Shown here in pieces: positions 1 to 8,333 of a DNA stretch of 64,000 nucleotides. Positions within the stretch are counted from its first letter, which is position 1; every line of letters starts with the position of its first letter. Source of the DNA: Citrobacter sp. Marseille-Q6884 (GTDB taxonomy: Bacteria > Pseudomonadota > Gammaproteobacteria > Enterobacterales > Enterobacteriaceae); contig NZ_CAMDRE010000001.1 of assembly GCF_945906775.1 (NCBI RefSeq), positions 2,542,001 to 2,606,000 of the forward strand, written 5' to 3'. The notes beneath the pieces are model-generated. The model saw only the letters and a list, made by a program, of their open reading frames with translations. It was not told where the DNA came from and searched no databases. Position numbers and translations under genes: made by a program.

Positions 1-383
1 GTTTGCGGACCGGTGGAGACAATCGTGACCGGTTCAGGACTGTCACGCAGCGTTTTCGCCATTAACTCTACGGCAGTACAGGTTTGAGGAGCAAAAGCGG
101 GCTCTGGTAGCGTTGGACCGTCCAGGCCACTCTCACCGTGGACATTGTCGGCAATAATCAGATCGCGCATGAGCGGTTTTACCGCGCCGCCAGCCACGGG
201 AATATCGGTGCGCTTGAGCAGTGTTAACATTCGCAATACATTTCGCAGCGTTTTGTCGGGCGTCTGATTGCCCGCTGATGAGGTGATCGCTTTAACATTC
301 AGTTCAGGTGAGGCGAGGGCGAGGACAATTGCGATAGCGTCGTCATGACCTGGATCGCAATCAAAGAGGATCGGAAGTGCCAT
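1..383 (-). CDS. rihA: Pyrimidine-specific ribonucleoside hydrolase RihA (partial, N-terminal part)
   Basis: Reads from the ATG at 383 off the left edge of the window; about 127 codons are visible. The N-terminus contains the DPGHDDAIA motif, the calcium-binding aspartate cluster of the inosine-uridine nucleoside hydrolase family. RihA cleaves cytidine and uridine to base and ribose in the cytoplasm. It lies downstream of gltL on the same strand, as in E. coli. The start is preceded by an AAGGAG-like ribosome-binding site. The C-terminal part is outside the window, so completeness cannot be judged. Confidence 0.93.
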   Translation of the reverse strand, partial: MALPILFDCDPGHDDAIAIVLALASPELNVKAITSSAGNQTPDKTLRNVLRMLTLLKRTDIPVAGGAVKPLMRDLIIADNVHGESGLDGPTLPEPAFAPQTCTAVELMAKTLRDSPEPVTIVSTGPQ

Positions 384-468
384 TGTGACTCCTTGTAAGG
401 TGGACTTTGTGACAAGGTTAACGCTGGCTTGAAATTGATTCGAGATGCGAAGAGATAAAGCGTGAGAT

Positions 469-492
469 GGCGCGCACTCTGATGTGCGCGCC
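469..492 (-). terminator. Strong hairpin after gltL
   Basis: An inverted repeat with 8 bp arms (GGCGCGCA / TGCGCGCC) and a short loop lies just past the gltL stop. No clear T-run follows in the minus direction, so it may act as an mRNA 3' stabiliser rather than a simple intrinsic terminator. Confidence 0.5.
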
Positions 493-499
493 GACAGAA

Positions 500-1225
500 T
501 TAATGCAGAATTTTAGCGAGGAAGTCTTTTGCGCGGTCTGATTTCGGATTGGCGAAAAACTCTTCTTTTGCTGAGTCTTCAACAATCTTCCCTTCGTCCA
601 TAAAGATGACCCGATTCGCCACTTTACGTGCGAAGCCCATTTCATGAGTGACCACCATCATGGTCATCCCTTCATGAGCCAACTCAACCATGACGTCGAG
701 TACTTCGTTGATCATTTCAGGATCGAGCGCCGACGTAGGTTCGTCAAACAGCATGGCGATAGGATCCATACACAATGCCCGGGCGATGGCGACACGCTGT
801 TGCTGACCACCGGAGAGCTGAGCCGGAAATTTTTCGGCATGTGCTGCCAGACCGACGCGTTCAAGCAGTTTTTGCGCTTTTTCGCGGGCAGGGGCTTTAT
901 CCCGCTTCAGCACTTTTACCTGCGCCAGCGTCAGGTTCTCAATGATCGACAGATGCGGAAACAGTTCGAAGTGTTGGAAAACCATACCAACGCGCGAACG
1001 CAGCTTTGCCAGATCCGTTTTTTTGTCATTCACGACGGTGCCGTCAACGGTGATCACACCTTGTTGAACCGGCTCCAGCCCGTTTACCGTTTTGATAAGC
1101 GTGGATTTACCGGAACCAGACGGGCCGCAGACGACCACCACTTCACCTTTTTTCACTTCCGTGGAGCAGTCGGTCAGCACCTGAAAGTGACCATACCATT
1201 TAGAAACATTTTTCAGGGTAATCAT
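500..1225 (-). CDS. gltL: Glutamate/aspartate ABC transporter ATP-binding protein GltL
   Basis: A 241-residue ATPase of the polar amino acid ABC importer family; it powers uptake of glutamate and aspartate at the inner membrane. Walker A (GPSGSGKST, around residues 34-42), the signature LSGGQQQR and Walker B with MLFDEPTSALD are all intact. The start codon abuts the gltK stop, the tight coupling usual for this operon. Length equals the E. coli protein. It is the last gene of gltIJKL; rihA follows after about 115 bp. Confidence 0.98.
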   Translation of the reverse strand: MITLKNVSKWYGHFQVLTDCSTEVKKGEVVVVCGPSGSGKSTLIKTVNGLEPVQQGVITVDGTVVNDKKTDLAKLRSRVGMVFQHFELFPHLSIIENLTLAQVKVLKRDKAPAREKAQKLLERVGLAAHAEKFPAQLSGGQQQRVAIARALCMDPIAMLFDEPTSALDPEMINEVLDVMVELAHEGMTMMVVTHEMGFARKVANRVIFMDEGKIVEDSAKEEFFANPKSDRAKDFLAKILH

Positions 1226-1899
1226 TAAACTGTCCTTTTCTTCAAATAGCTGACCAACAACGATGCGCTCAGACTGAATACAAAATAGACGGCGCCGGCA
1301 AACAGGATCATTTCGACCTGTGTACCATCACGCTCGCCAATGGTGGAGGCGGTACGGAAGAAATCTGCCAGACTCAATACATAGACCAGTGAGGTATCCT
1401 GGAACAGGACGATGCCCTGGGTCAGTAGCAGCGGGACCATGGCGCGGAATGCCTGAGGCAATATGATGAGCTTCATCGACTGCCAGTGGGTCATACCTAA
1501 CGCCAGCGCGGCGCTGGATTGCCCGCGGGAAATACTCTGGATACCCGCACGGATAATCTCGGAATAATAGGCGGCTTCAAACATCGAAAACGCGACCATC
1601 GCGGAGATAAGGCGAATATCCGTTTTGGGTGACAGACCCAGCACGTTCTGCAGGAAGCCGGGCACGATCAGGTAGAACCACAGCAGTACCATGACCAGTG
1701 GAATCGAGCGGAATACGTTGACGTAGATTTTCGCAAACCAGGCAATCGGCGCGAAACTTGAGAGGCGCATTACCGCCAGCAAGGTTCCCCAGATAATACC
1801 GATGATGACTGCGGTGACGGTAATTTTCAGCGTAATGACCAGTCCATCCAGCAGGTACGGCAGGGAAGGAACAATTGAACTCCAGTCAAAATCGTACAT
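1225..1899 (-). CDS. gltK: Glutamate/aspartate ABC transporter permease GltK
   Basis: A 224-residue inner-membrane permease of the HisMQ type with several hydrophobic segments and the conserved EAA loop (EIIRAGIQSISRGQ.EAA-like stretch, here SAALALGMT) that contacts GltL. It pairs with GltJ to form the translocation channel. Its ATG overlaps the end of gltJ and its stop overlaps the gltL start by one base, showing a single translational unit. Confidence 0.97.
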   Translation of the reverse strand: MYDFDWSSIVPSLPYLLDGLVITLKITVTAVIIGIIWGTLLAVMRLSSFAPIAWFAKIYVNVFRSIPLVMVLLWFYLIVPGFLQNVLGLSPKTDIRLISAMVAFSMFEAAYYSEIIRAGIQSISRGQSSAALALGMTHWQSMKLIILPQAFRAMVPLLLTQGIVLFQDTSLVYVLSLADFFRTASTIGERDGTQVEMILFAGAVYFVFSLSASLLVSYLKKRTV

Positions 1900-2639
1900 T
1901 ATTTGCCTCCCATATTGCCAGGCAGGCGGACTTTACGTTCGACGAGATTCATCACCAGCATAATGATGGCGTTAATCAACACGTAGGCCAGAGTAATGGC
2001 CGTAAACGATTCCCATGCGTGGGCTGAATAATCCAGCAGTTTCCCTGCCTGTGCGGCCATATCGACCAGACCGATGGTCGAGGCGATGGCGGAGTTTTTC
2101 ACCAGGTTCATCATTTCTGATGTCATTGGCGGGACGATCACGCGATAGGCGTTAGGCAGCAGTACATAGCGATAAGCCTGCGGCAGCGTGAGCCCCATCG
2201 CCAGCGCCGCGTTTTTCTGCCCGCGAGGCAGTGACTGAATCGCGGCCCGAACCTGCTCACAAACGCGTGCGGCGGTAAACAGCCCCAGGCAGAGCATCGA
2301 TGAGAGGAAGAATTGGATATTAGGATCCAGCTCTGCCTTGAACCACATCCCAATATTTTCCGGCAGCAGTTCGGGGATCACCAGATACCAGGTGAAAAAT
2401 TGTACGATCAGCGGAACGTTACGAAACAGTTCAACGTACAGTGTGCCGATCCCGGAAAGGAAACGGTTAGGTACGGTACGTAGAATGCCAAACAAAGAAC
2501 CGATCAGAAAAGCGATAATCCAGGCGGTAATGGATAACGCGACAGTGACCTGGAAACCGCTCCAGAGCCAGCCGAGATAGGTGGTGTTGCCGAACGGGGC
2601 TTGTTGTAAAAAAATACCCCAGTTCCAGTCTATAGACAT
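1899..2639 (-). CDS. gltJ: Glutamate/aspartate ABC transporter permease GltJ
   Basis: A 246-residue membrane permease, same family as GltK, with the EAA loop RAAIQSLPRGQKNAALAMGL near residues 130-150. Translation starts at the ATG at 2639, preceded by a CTGGAG ribosome-binding site. About 160 bp separate it from gltI, and that gap holds the SroC terminator, so gltJKL are expressed by readthrough at a lower level than gltI. Confidence 0.97.
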   Translation of the reverse strand: MSIDWNWGIFLQQAPFGNTTYLGWLWSGFQVTVALSITAWIIAFLIGSLFGILRTVPNRFLSGIGTLYVELFRNVPLIVQFFTWYLVIPELLPENIGMWFKAELDPNIQFFLSSMLCLGLFTAARVCEQVRAAIQSLPRGQKNAALAMGLTLPQAYRYVLLPNAYRVIVPPMTSEMMNLVKNSAIASTIGLVDMAAQAGKLLDYSAHAWESFTAITLAYVLINAIIMLVMNLVERKVRLPGNMGGK

Positions 2640-2652
2640 AAATCTACTCCAG

Positions 2653-2815
2653 AAAAAAAAGGGTAGCAGCGCTACCCTCGAAGATTGTTATTCAGCGTTT
2701 TTCGGTTTTCGAGCCTGATGGGGAACGACCATCAGGCTTATAGTCTGTCCGTGCTGAAAACAATCGAGAGGGCAAGGTAAACTCGCCCCATTTATTTTAG
2801 TTAGTTAAGTGCTTT
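2653..2815 (-). ncRNA. sroC: SroC small RNA (GcvB sponge), gltI-gltJ spacer
   Basis: The gltI-gltJ spacer ends in a Rho-independent terminator: a GGGTAGC / GCTACCC stem at 2661-2677 followed, on the minus strand, by eight T. In E. coli and Salmonella this is the 3' end of SroC, a fragment of about 160 nt cut from the gltIJKL mRNA that pairs with and destabilises GcvB. The position and terminator are seen directly; the 5' end near the gltI stop is inferred from the known length. Confidence 0.72.
2661..2677 (-). terminator. Intrinsic terminator of gltI/SroC
   Basis: A 7 bp perfect stem (GGGTAGC with GCTACCC, loop AGC) is followed on the minus strand by an eight-T tract at 2653-2660. It lies directly upstream of gltJ and acts as the attenuating terminator between gltI and gltJKL. 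Confidence 0.85.
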
Positions 2816-3709
2816 GTCATTCGGTTCTTTGAACAGGGCTTTCATCTCGTCTGACAGCTCGAAATTCATGTTCAGGTTTTTCGGTGGAATTGGATTCTTA
2901 AACCACTTATCAAACCATTTTTCTGCTTCACCGGAGGTTTGCGCCTTGGCAATGGTGTCATCCATCAGCTTTTTGAATTCAGCATCGTCTTTACGCAGCA
3001 TACAGCCGTAAGCTTCCTGAGATTGCGGCTTGCCGACGATCTCCCAGTTGTCCGGTTTCTTCGCTTTCGCGCGCTCACCCGCCAGCAGGGCATCATCCAT
3101 CATAAAGGCGACTGCACGGCCGCTTTCCAGTGTACGGAAAGAGTCACCATGGTCTTTCGCGCTGATGATACGCATATCCATTTTTTGTTCTTCATTCAAC
3201 TTGTGCAGCAGGACTTCAGAGGTTGTCCCGGAAGTCACGACGACAGCTTTCCCTTTCAGGTCAGGGAAATCTTTAATGTCGCCACCTTTTTTCGCCAGCA
3301 GACGCGTGCCTACAACGAAAATGGTGTCGGAGAAAGCGGCTTGTTTCTGGCGCTCAACGTTGTTGGTAGTAGAACCACACTCAAAGTCGAACGTCCCGTT
3401 TTGCAACAGGGGAATACGGTTTTGGGAGGTAATCGGAATCAGTTTCACTTGCAGGTCAGGCTTGTTGAGCTTTTTCTTCACCGCTTCAACAATCGCGTTG
3501 GAGTAATCCTGTGAATAACCGACTACTTTTTGCTGGTTATCGTAGTAAGAAAACGGTACCGATGATTCGCGGTGCCCGACGACGATCACGCCATTTTTTG
3601 CGATCTTGTCCAGTGTACTCCCTGCAGCAGGTGCAGCATCTTCTGCATGCGCCAGACCGGCAGACATACCCATGACCAGCATGGCAGTGGCGAGCTTACG
3701 TAATTGCAT
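2801..3709 (-). CDS. gltI: Glutamate/aspartate periplasmic binding protein GltI
   Basis: A 302-residue type 2 periplasmic binding protein that delivers glutamate and aspartate to GltJKL. Residues 1-22 form a Sec signal peptide (MQLRKLATAMLVMGMSAGLA with an AHA cleavage site). The solute-binding domain follows, with typical GVIVVGHRESSVPFSY and DFPDLKGKAV stretches. The ATG at 3709 was chosen over an in-frame upstream start because it sits behind an AGGAG site and gives the signal peptide and the E. coli length. Confidence 0.97.
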   Translation of the reverse strand: MQLRKLATAMLVMGMSAGLAHAEDAAPAAGSTLDKIAKNGVIVVGHRESSVPFSYYDNQQKVVGYSQDYSNAIVEAVKKKLNKPDLQVKLIPITSQNRIPLLQNGTFDFECGSTTNNVERQKQAAFSDTIFVVGTRLLAKKGGDIKDFPDLKGKAVVVTSGTTSEVLLHKLNEEQKMDMRIISAKDHGDSFRTLESGRAVAFMMDDALLAGERAKAKKPDNWEIVGKPQSQEAYGCMLRKDDAEFKKLMDDTIAKAQTSGEAEKWFDKWFKNPIPPKNLNMNFELSDEMKALFKEPNDKALN

Positions 3710-3752
3710 ATCCAACTCCTTTATCGTCTGCGCCAGGGACGCATTGATACCC

Positions 3753-3777
3753 ATTGTGATGTTGTTATTGTTTGTGA
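3753..3777 (-). promoter_or_regulatory. C/A-rich leader element, likely GcvB sRNA target in gltI mRNA
   Basis: On the minus strand this leader stretch is almost pure C and A with few other bases (TCACAAACAATAACAACATC). It lies about 44-68 nt upstream of the gltI start, matching the distant C/A-rich element through which GcvB represses gltI in Salmonella. The assignment rests on position and composition; GcvB itself is not in this window. Confidence 0.6.
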
Positions 3778-3799
3778 CTTAAACGTGCAGTCTTGTATG

Positions 3800-4060
3800 T
3801 GTTTGTTAACATTTAGTCTGGATGAATGTAAAGATTTTGCTGTGTTATTGTTTATTTTTGCGAAGTGCGCCGCACCATTTGAGGGCAAAAATAGGTTGTT
3901 GCACTCATCGGGTGCTACCTGAGCTCAACTTTGGTGCGACCAGGTTGCACATTCATCCAGATTGCCGTTTATGCCATATAACAAAGCAATAGGCGTGCCA
4001 GAATAGGAAGGAGAGTCGGGGTATTTGTCGGTCGGAACAGTGCTAGCGGGGAAAGGGGGA
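3800..4060. other. gltI-lnt spacer without a gene
   Basis: About 260 bp, AT-rich near gltI (presumably its promoter) and more mixed towards lnt. I see no convincing gene or RNA here apart from the leader element of gltI and the REP-type palindrome on the lnt side. Confidence 0.5.
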
Positions 4061-4061
4061 A

Positions 4062-4101
4062 GTCGCCGGATAGCGACGCATAAGCGCCTTATCCGGCTGA
4101 C
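4062..4101. repeat. REP-type palindrome downstream of lnt
   Basis: Contains GCCGGATAGCGACGC and GCGCCTTATCCGGC arms, the consensus of enterobacterial REP sequences, immediately after the lnt stop codon. Such elements usually protect mRNA 3' ends or stop readthrough. Confidence 0.75.
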
Positions 4102-4109
4102 AAGCGGTT

Positions 4110-5648
4110 TTACTGACGACGCTGGCGCAGACTCATTACGACCGCGCCAAAGCCAAACAGGGCGGTGAGCAGCCATAGCGGCCAGTTGCCGGTACGGGCA
4201 TAAGGCGTGAGACCGGTGGTCGGGGTCACGCTGGTGGTCAACACCTGACGGGTAAACTGCGGGATCATGGCCTGAACGTCACCCTGCGGACCAATCACCG
4301 CCGTAATGCCATTATTGGTGCTGCGCAGTAACGGACGAGCCAGCTCGAGTGAACGCATACGCGCCATCTGGAAGTGCTGCCATGGACCGATGGATTTACC
4401 AAACCATGCATCGTTGGAGATAGTCAGTAAATAGTCGGTATCCGGGCGGAAGTTATCCCGCACCTGTTCGCCAAGAATAATTTCATAGCAGATTGCCGCA
4501 GTCAGTTTAAAGCCATGTGCCTGTAATTGAGGCTGGACATAAGGCCCACGGCTGAACGACGACATCGGTAGGTCAAAGAACGGCGCTAAAGGACGCAGGA
4601 TCGATTCCAGCGGAACAAACTCACCGAACGGTACAAGATGGTTTTTGTTGTAGCGATTGGATGAGTCGTAGCTGTATGGACTGTCTTTGCCCAGCGTGAT
4701 GATGGTGTTGTAGGTATCGTAACGATTCTGCTTATTGAGCCGGGCGTCAACAATACCGGTAATCAGTGTGCTGTTTTTGGATCTTAACAGGTCGTCCATC
4801 ATGCTCAGGAAACGTTGCTGATTAATTTCCAGATCCGGAATTGCGGACTCAGGCCAGATAATCAGCTGTGATTTCCCCATCTCCGGCTGCGTGGCATCGA
4901 GATAGATCTTCAACGTATTGAGCAATTGACCCTCATCCCACTTCAGTGACTGCGGAATGTCGCCCTGCACCATGGAGACTTGAGTCGTTTTTTCCGGCTC
5001 CAGCGTATACCACTGAATGTAGCGTAGCGGGAAGGGCAGAGCGAAAAGCACAACAGCCGCAACCAGGGGACGCCAGTTACGCGTGACGACTGCCAGTGCC
5101 AGCAGGCCGCTGACCATCATCAGCAGGAAATTGATCGCCTCAACACCCATTATCGGTGCCAGGCCTTTCAGCGGGCCGTCAATCTGGCTGTAGCCAAACT
5201 GAAGCCACGGGAAACCGGTCAACACCCAGCCGCGCAGGAACTCCGTTATCTGCCAGACAACCGGAGCGGCAATCGCCACTCTCAGCCAGGTGGTTTTCGG
5301 CCACAGGCGCGACAGGATCCCTGCAAACAGGCCGGTGTAGAGTGAGAGGTATGCGGCAAGCAGCACCACGAGAAAAACGTTAACGGGGCCCGGCATACCG
5401 CCAAATTGCGCGATGCTGACATAGACCCAGTTGATGCCAGAGCCAAAAAGCCCCAGACCCCAGAAGTAGCCAATAGCGGCAGACTGGAGCGGGCGGCGGT
5501 TGAGGGTAAGAGCCTGCAGACCCATCAGCGACACAATCGCTGCAGGCCAGATGTCATACGGAGAAAAAGCCAGCGTCCCGCAGGCACCGAATAATAACGC
5601 CAGCAGCAGGCGAATGCGCTGGCGTTCAATTAATGGGGCAAATGCCAT
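4110..5648 (-). CDS. lnt: Apolipoprotein N-acyltransferase Lnt
   Basis: A 512-residue inner-membrane enzyme that adds the third acyl chain to the N-terminal cysteine of lipoproteins, the last step of lipoprotein maturation. About eight hydrophobic segments occupy residues 1-210 and the C-terminal tail; between them lies a periplasmic nitrilase-like domain. The catalytic triad is present: Glu in WPESAIPD, Lys in NKNHLVPFGEF and Cys in AAICYEIILG (E. coli E267, K335, C387). It follows ybeX by 24 bp in one operon, as in E. coli. Confidence 0.98.
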   Translation of the reverse strand: MAFAPLIERQRIRLLLALLFGACGTLAFSPYDIWPAAIVSLMGLQALTLNRRPLQSAAIGYFWGLGLFGSGINWVYVSIAQFGGMPGPVNVFLVVLLAAYLSLYTGLFAGILSRLWPKTTWLRVAIAAPVVWQITEFLRGWVLTGFPWLQFGYSQIDGPLKGLAPIMGVEAINFLLMMVSGLLALAVVTRNWRPLVAAVVLFALPFPLRYIQWYTLEPEKTTQVSMVQGDIPQSLKWDEGQLLNTLKIYLDATQPEMGKSQLIIWPESAIPDLEINQQRFLSMMDDLLRSKNSTLITGIVDARLNKQNRYDTYNTIITLGKDSPYSYDSSNRYNKNHLVPFGEFVPLESILRPLAPFFDLPMSSFSRGPYVQPQLQAHGFKLTAAICYEIILGEQVRDNFRPDTDYLLTISNDAWFGKSIGPWQHFQMARMRSLELARPLLRSTNNGITAVIGPQGDVQAMIPQFTRQVLTTSVTPTTGLTPYARTGNWPLWLLTALFGFGAVVMSLRQRRQ

Positions 5649-5672
5649 GTAGTCTTTGATCCAGTATCGGGT

Positions 5673-6551
5673 TTATTCGTCCAGTTTGGGCTGGGGTGAG
5701 TCGTCCGGAATTCTGACATGAACCTGAATAATACGACGGCTGTCGGCCATTGCCACTTTGAACTGGTAACCATCAATGTCGATGGTCTCGCCGCGCGCCG
5801 GCAGATGACCAAAGGCCTGCATAACCAGCCCGCCAATGGTATCAACTTCTTCATCGCTGAAGTGGGTACCGAACGCGTCGTTGAAGTCTTCAATCGGCGC
5901 GAGCGCACGTATGGTCCAGGTGTGGCGACTCAGCTGACGGAAATCAATATCGTCTTCTTCGTCGTATTCATCTTCAATTTCACCGACGATCAGTTCAAGG
6001 ATGTCTTCAATGGTCACCAGACCAGAAACACCGCCGAACTCGTCAATGACGATAGCCATATGATAACGCTGAGAGCGGAACTCTTTCAGCATGCGGTCAA
6101 CACGCTTACTCTCAGGTACGACAACCGCCTGGCGTAACACTTTTTCCATGCTGAAGGCTTCGGCATCGCTGCGCATAAACGGCAGCAGATCTTTGGCCAT
6201 CAGAATCCCTTCAATGTGATCTTTGTCCTCGCTGATCACCGGGAAACGCGAGTGTGCTGACTCGATGATGACATCAAGGCATTCATCAAGTGTCTGGTTG
6301 CGTTTCAGGGTAATCATCTGGGAGCGGGGGATCATGATGTCGCGAACGCGTTGGTCCGCAATATCCATTACCCCTTCGAGCATATCGCGCGTATCTTCAT
6401 CGATAAGGTCGTTTTGCCCGGAATCACGGATCAGCTCCAACAGTTCGTCGCGGTTTTTAGGCTCACCGTGGAAAAGTTGGCTCAGTAACAGGGAAAAAAA
6501 TCCCTTTTTGCTGTTTAAGGTGTCACTACTGTGTGAATTGTCGTCGCTCAT
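5673..6551 (-). CDS. ybeX: CNNM/CorC-type protein YbeX (CBS pair and CorC_HlyC domains)
   Basis: A 292-residue soluble protein: a tandem CBS domain in residues 70-195 (IMIPRSQM, FPVISEDKDHIEGILMAKDL, MAIVIDEFGGVSGLVTIEDI) and a C-terminal CorC_HlyC domain. The family is linked to magnesium/cobalt efflux; in E. coli YbeX has also been tied to ribosome and magnesium homeostasis. It has no membrane segment. It sits between ybeY and lnt, spaced about 100 bp from ybeY. Confidence 0.96.
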   Translation of the reverse strand: MSDDNSHSSDTLNSKKGFFSLLLSQLFHGEPKNRDELLELIRDSGQNDLIDEDTRDMLEGVMDIADQRVRDIMIPRSQMITLKRNQTLDECLDVIIESAHSRFPVISEDKDHIEGILMAKDLLPFMRSDAEAFSMEKVLRQAVVVPESKRVDRMLKEFRSQRYHMAIVIDEFGGVSGLVTIEDILELIVGEIEDEYDEEDDIDFRQLSRHTWTIRALAPIEDFNDAFGTHFSDEEVDTIGGLVMQAFGHLPARGETIDIDGYQFKVAMADSRRIIQVHVRIPDDSPQPKLDE

Positions 6552-6649
6552 GGCGTCGTATGGGTTCTCATGTTAGTTAATATAAAGCGCGTCGAGCATA
6601 GTTTCTGCGTCAGACGGCAACAACAACCGCCGGGCGTCAGCCCGGCAGC

Positions 6650-7117
6650 TTACTCTTTCTCGGCAATGTACGGATCCTCATAGCCCAGAGCAAGCATAAT
6701 CTCTGTTTCAAGGGATTCCATCTCTTCCGCTTCGTCATCTTCGATATGGTCGTAGCCCAGCAAATGCAGGCTGCCGTGCACCACCATATGCGCCCAGTGA
6801 GCCTCCAGCGGTTTGCCTTGCTCCTGTGCTTCTTTCTCCACCACCTGACGACAGATGATCAGGTCGCCCAGCAGCGGCATTTCAATGCCCGGAGGCGCTT
6901 CAAACGGGAAAGAAAGCACGTTAGTTGATTTGTCTTTCCCACGATAGGTCAGGTTCAGTTCGTGACTCTCGGCGTCATCGACCAGGCGAATAGTCACTTC
7001 TGACTCTTCCTGGAACTGTGGGATCACGGCATCCAGCCATGCCTGAAATTGACTTTCTTGCGGTAAGCCGGATTCATTTTCACATGCCAGCTGTAAATCG
7101 AGGATAACCTGACTCAT
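6650..7117 (-). CDS. ybeY: Endoribonuclease YbeY (16S rRNA maturation)
   Basis: A 155-residue metalloprotein needed for 3' processing of 16S rRNA and late 30S quality control. The zinc-binding signature HGSLHLLGYDH (three histidines, near residues 114, 118 and 124) is intact, and the STNVLSFPFE stretch typical of the family is present. The start codon overlaps the ybeZ stop by four bases, which implies translational coupling. Length equals E. coli YbeY. Confidence 0.98.
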   Translation of the reverse strand: MSQVILDLQLACENESGLPQESQFQAWLDAVIPQFQEESEVTIRLVDDAESHELNLTYRGKDKSTNVLSFPFEAPPGIEMPLLGDLIICRQVVEKEAQEQGKPLEAHWAHMVVHGSLHLLGYDHIEDDEAEEMESLETEIMLALGYEDPYIAEKE

Positions 7118-8160
7118 TTTTGTTCCTGTTCCTGAGCGTCGCGCTTACGTTCTGCTGCCAACTCGGCTTTGCGTTTTTGTTCTGCTTCTTCCCAGGCCTC
7201 ATATGCCGTCACGATACGGGCAACCACCGGATGGCGCACCACATCTTCGCTATGGAAGAAATTAAAGCTAATCTCGTCAACTTCAGCCAGCACTTCGATG
7301 GCGTGACGCAGCCCGGACTTGGTGCTGCGCGGCAGGTCAATCTGGGTGATGTCGCCGGTGATAACGGCTTTGGAGTTAAAACCGATACGGGTCAGGAACA
7401 TTTTCATCTGTTCAATGGTGGTGTTCTGACTCTCATCAAGAATGATAAACGCATCGTTCAGCGTGCGACCGCGCATATAGGCCAGCGGCGCAACTTCAAT
7501 GACGTTACGTTCAATCAGTTTCTCGACCTTCTCGAAACCGAGCATTTCGAACAGAGCGTCATACAGAGGACGCAAATAAGGATCGACCTTCTGGCTCAGA
7601 TCGCCTGGCAGAAACCCCAGTTTCTCACCGGCTTCAACGGCCGGGCGGGTCAGCAGAATACGGCGAATTTCCTGACGCTCAAGCGCATCTACCGCAGCGG
7701 CAACGGCAAGGTATGTTTTACCTGTGCCCGCAGGACCCACACCGAAGGTGATATCGTGATCGAGAATATTGGCAATATACTGTGCCTGATTCGGCGTACG
7801 CGGTTTGATAACCCCGCGCTTGGTTTTAATGTTCACCGCTTTACCAAATTCAGGCACGCTGTCTGCGCTCTGTTCAAGAACACGCGCTTCTTTAATCGCA
7901 AGGTGAATTTGCTCTGGCTCAATGTCCTGCGTCTGGCCGCGCATCGGCGCAGTATCGACATAGAGACTGCGTAAGATATCCGCTGCAGCAGTGACACAAA
8001 TCGGGCGACCGGTCAGTTTAAAGTGGTTATCGCGGCGGTTAATTTCGATGCCGAGGCGACGTTCCAGCTGTTTGATGTTGTCATCAAACGGACCGCAAAG
8101 GCTCAACAAACGAGCATTATCTGCGGGTTCAAGGGTGATTTCGCGAGTGTCTATGTTCAA
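7114..8160 (-). CDS. ybeZ: PhoH-like ATPase YbeZ (PhoL)
   Basis: A PhoH-family P-loop ATPase that partners YbeY. Walker A GVGPAGTGKTYLA and Walker B FIILDESQN are intact. I place the start at the TTG at 8160: an AGAGG site lies seven bases before it and the resulting protein (348 residues, beginning NIDTREIT after the initiator) matches E. coli YbeZ in length. In-frame ATGs at 8178 and 8199 lack a good ribosome-binding site. The tail is charged (KRKAELAAERKRDAQEQEQK). It overlaps ybeY by four bases. Confidence 0.93.
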   Translation of the reverse strand: MNIDTREITLEPADNARLLSLCGPFDDNIKQLERRLGIEINRRDNHFKLTGRPICVTAAADILRSLYVDTAPMRGQTQDIEPEQIHLAIKEARVLEQSADSVPEFGKAVNIKTKRGVIKPRTPNQAQYIANILDHDITFGVGPAGTGKTYLAVAAAVDALERQEIRRILLTRPAVEAGEKLGFLPGDLSQKVDPYLRPLYDALFEMLGFEKVEKLIERNVIEVAPLAYMRGRTLNDAFIILDESQNTTIEQMKMFLTRIGFNSKAVITGDITQIDLPRSTKSGLRHAIEVLAEVDEISFNFFHSEDVVRHPVVARIVTAYEAWEEAEQKRKAELAAERKRDAQEQEQK

Positions 8161-8291
8161 ACCGTTCCTCTTCTGCATGTCTCGCCGGACGTTGAACATT
8201 TACCGGCATATAAGGAAATTATTCACGCCACGGGGAAAAGGCGCAAGCATTGCAATCAAGATGGGGTCGAAGAGAAGAAATACAAGGCTCA

Positions 8292-8323
8292 CCCCAGTCA
8301 CATCGTTATCTCTGTGACTGGGG
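8292..8323. repeat. Perfect 11-bp inverted repeat between ybeZ and miaB
   Basis: CCCCAGTCACA and TGTGACTGGGG flank a 10-base loop just past the miaB stop. There is no T-run on the minus strand, so this looks like a 3' stabilising or processing hairpin rather than a terminator, which fits the known partial linkage of miaB with ybeZ. Confidence 0.7.
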
Positions 8324-8333
8324 GCTTTGAGAA

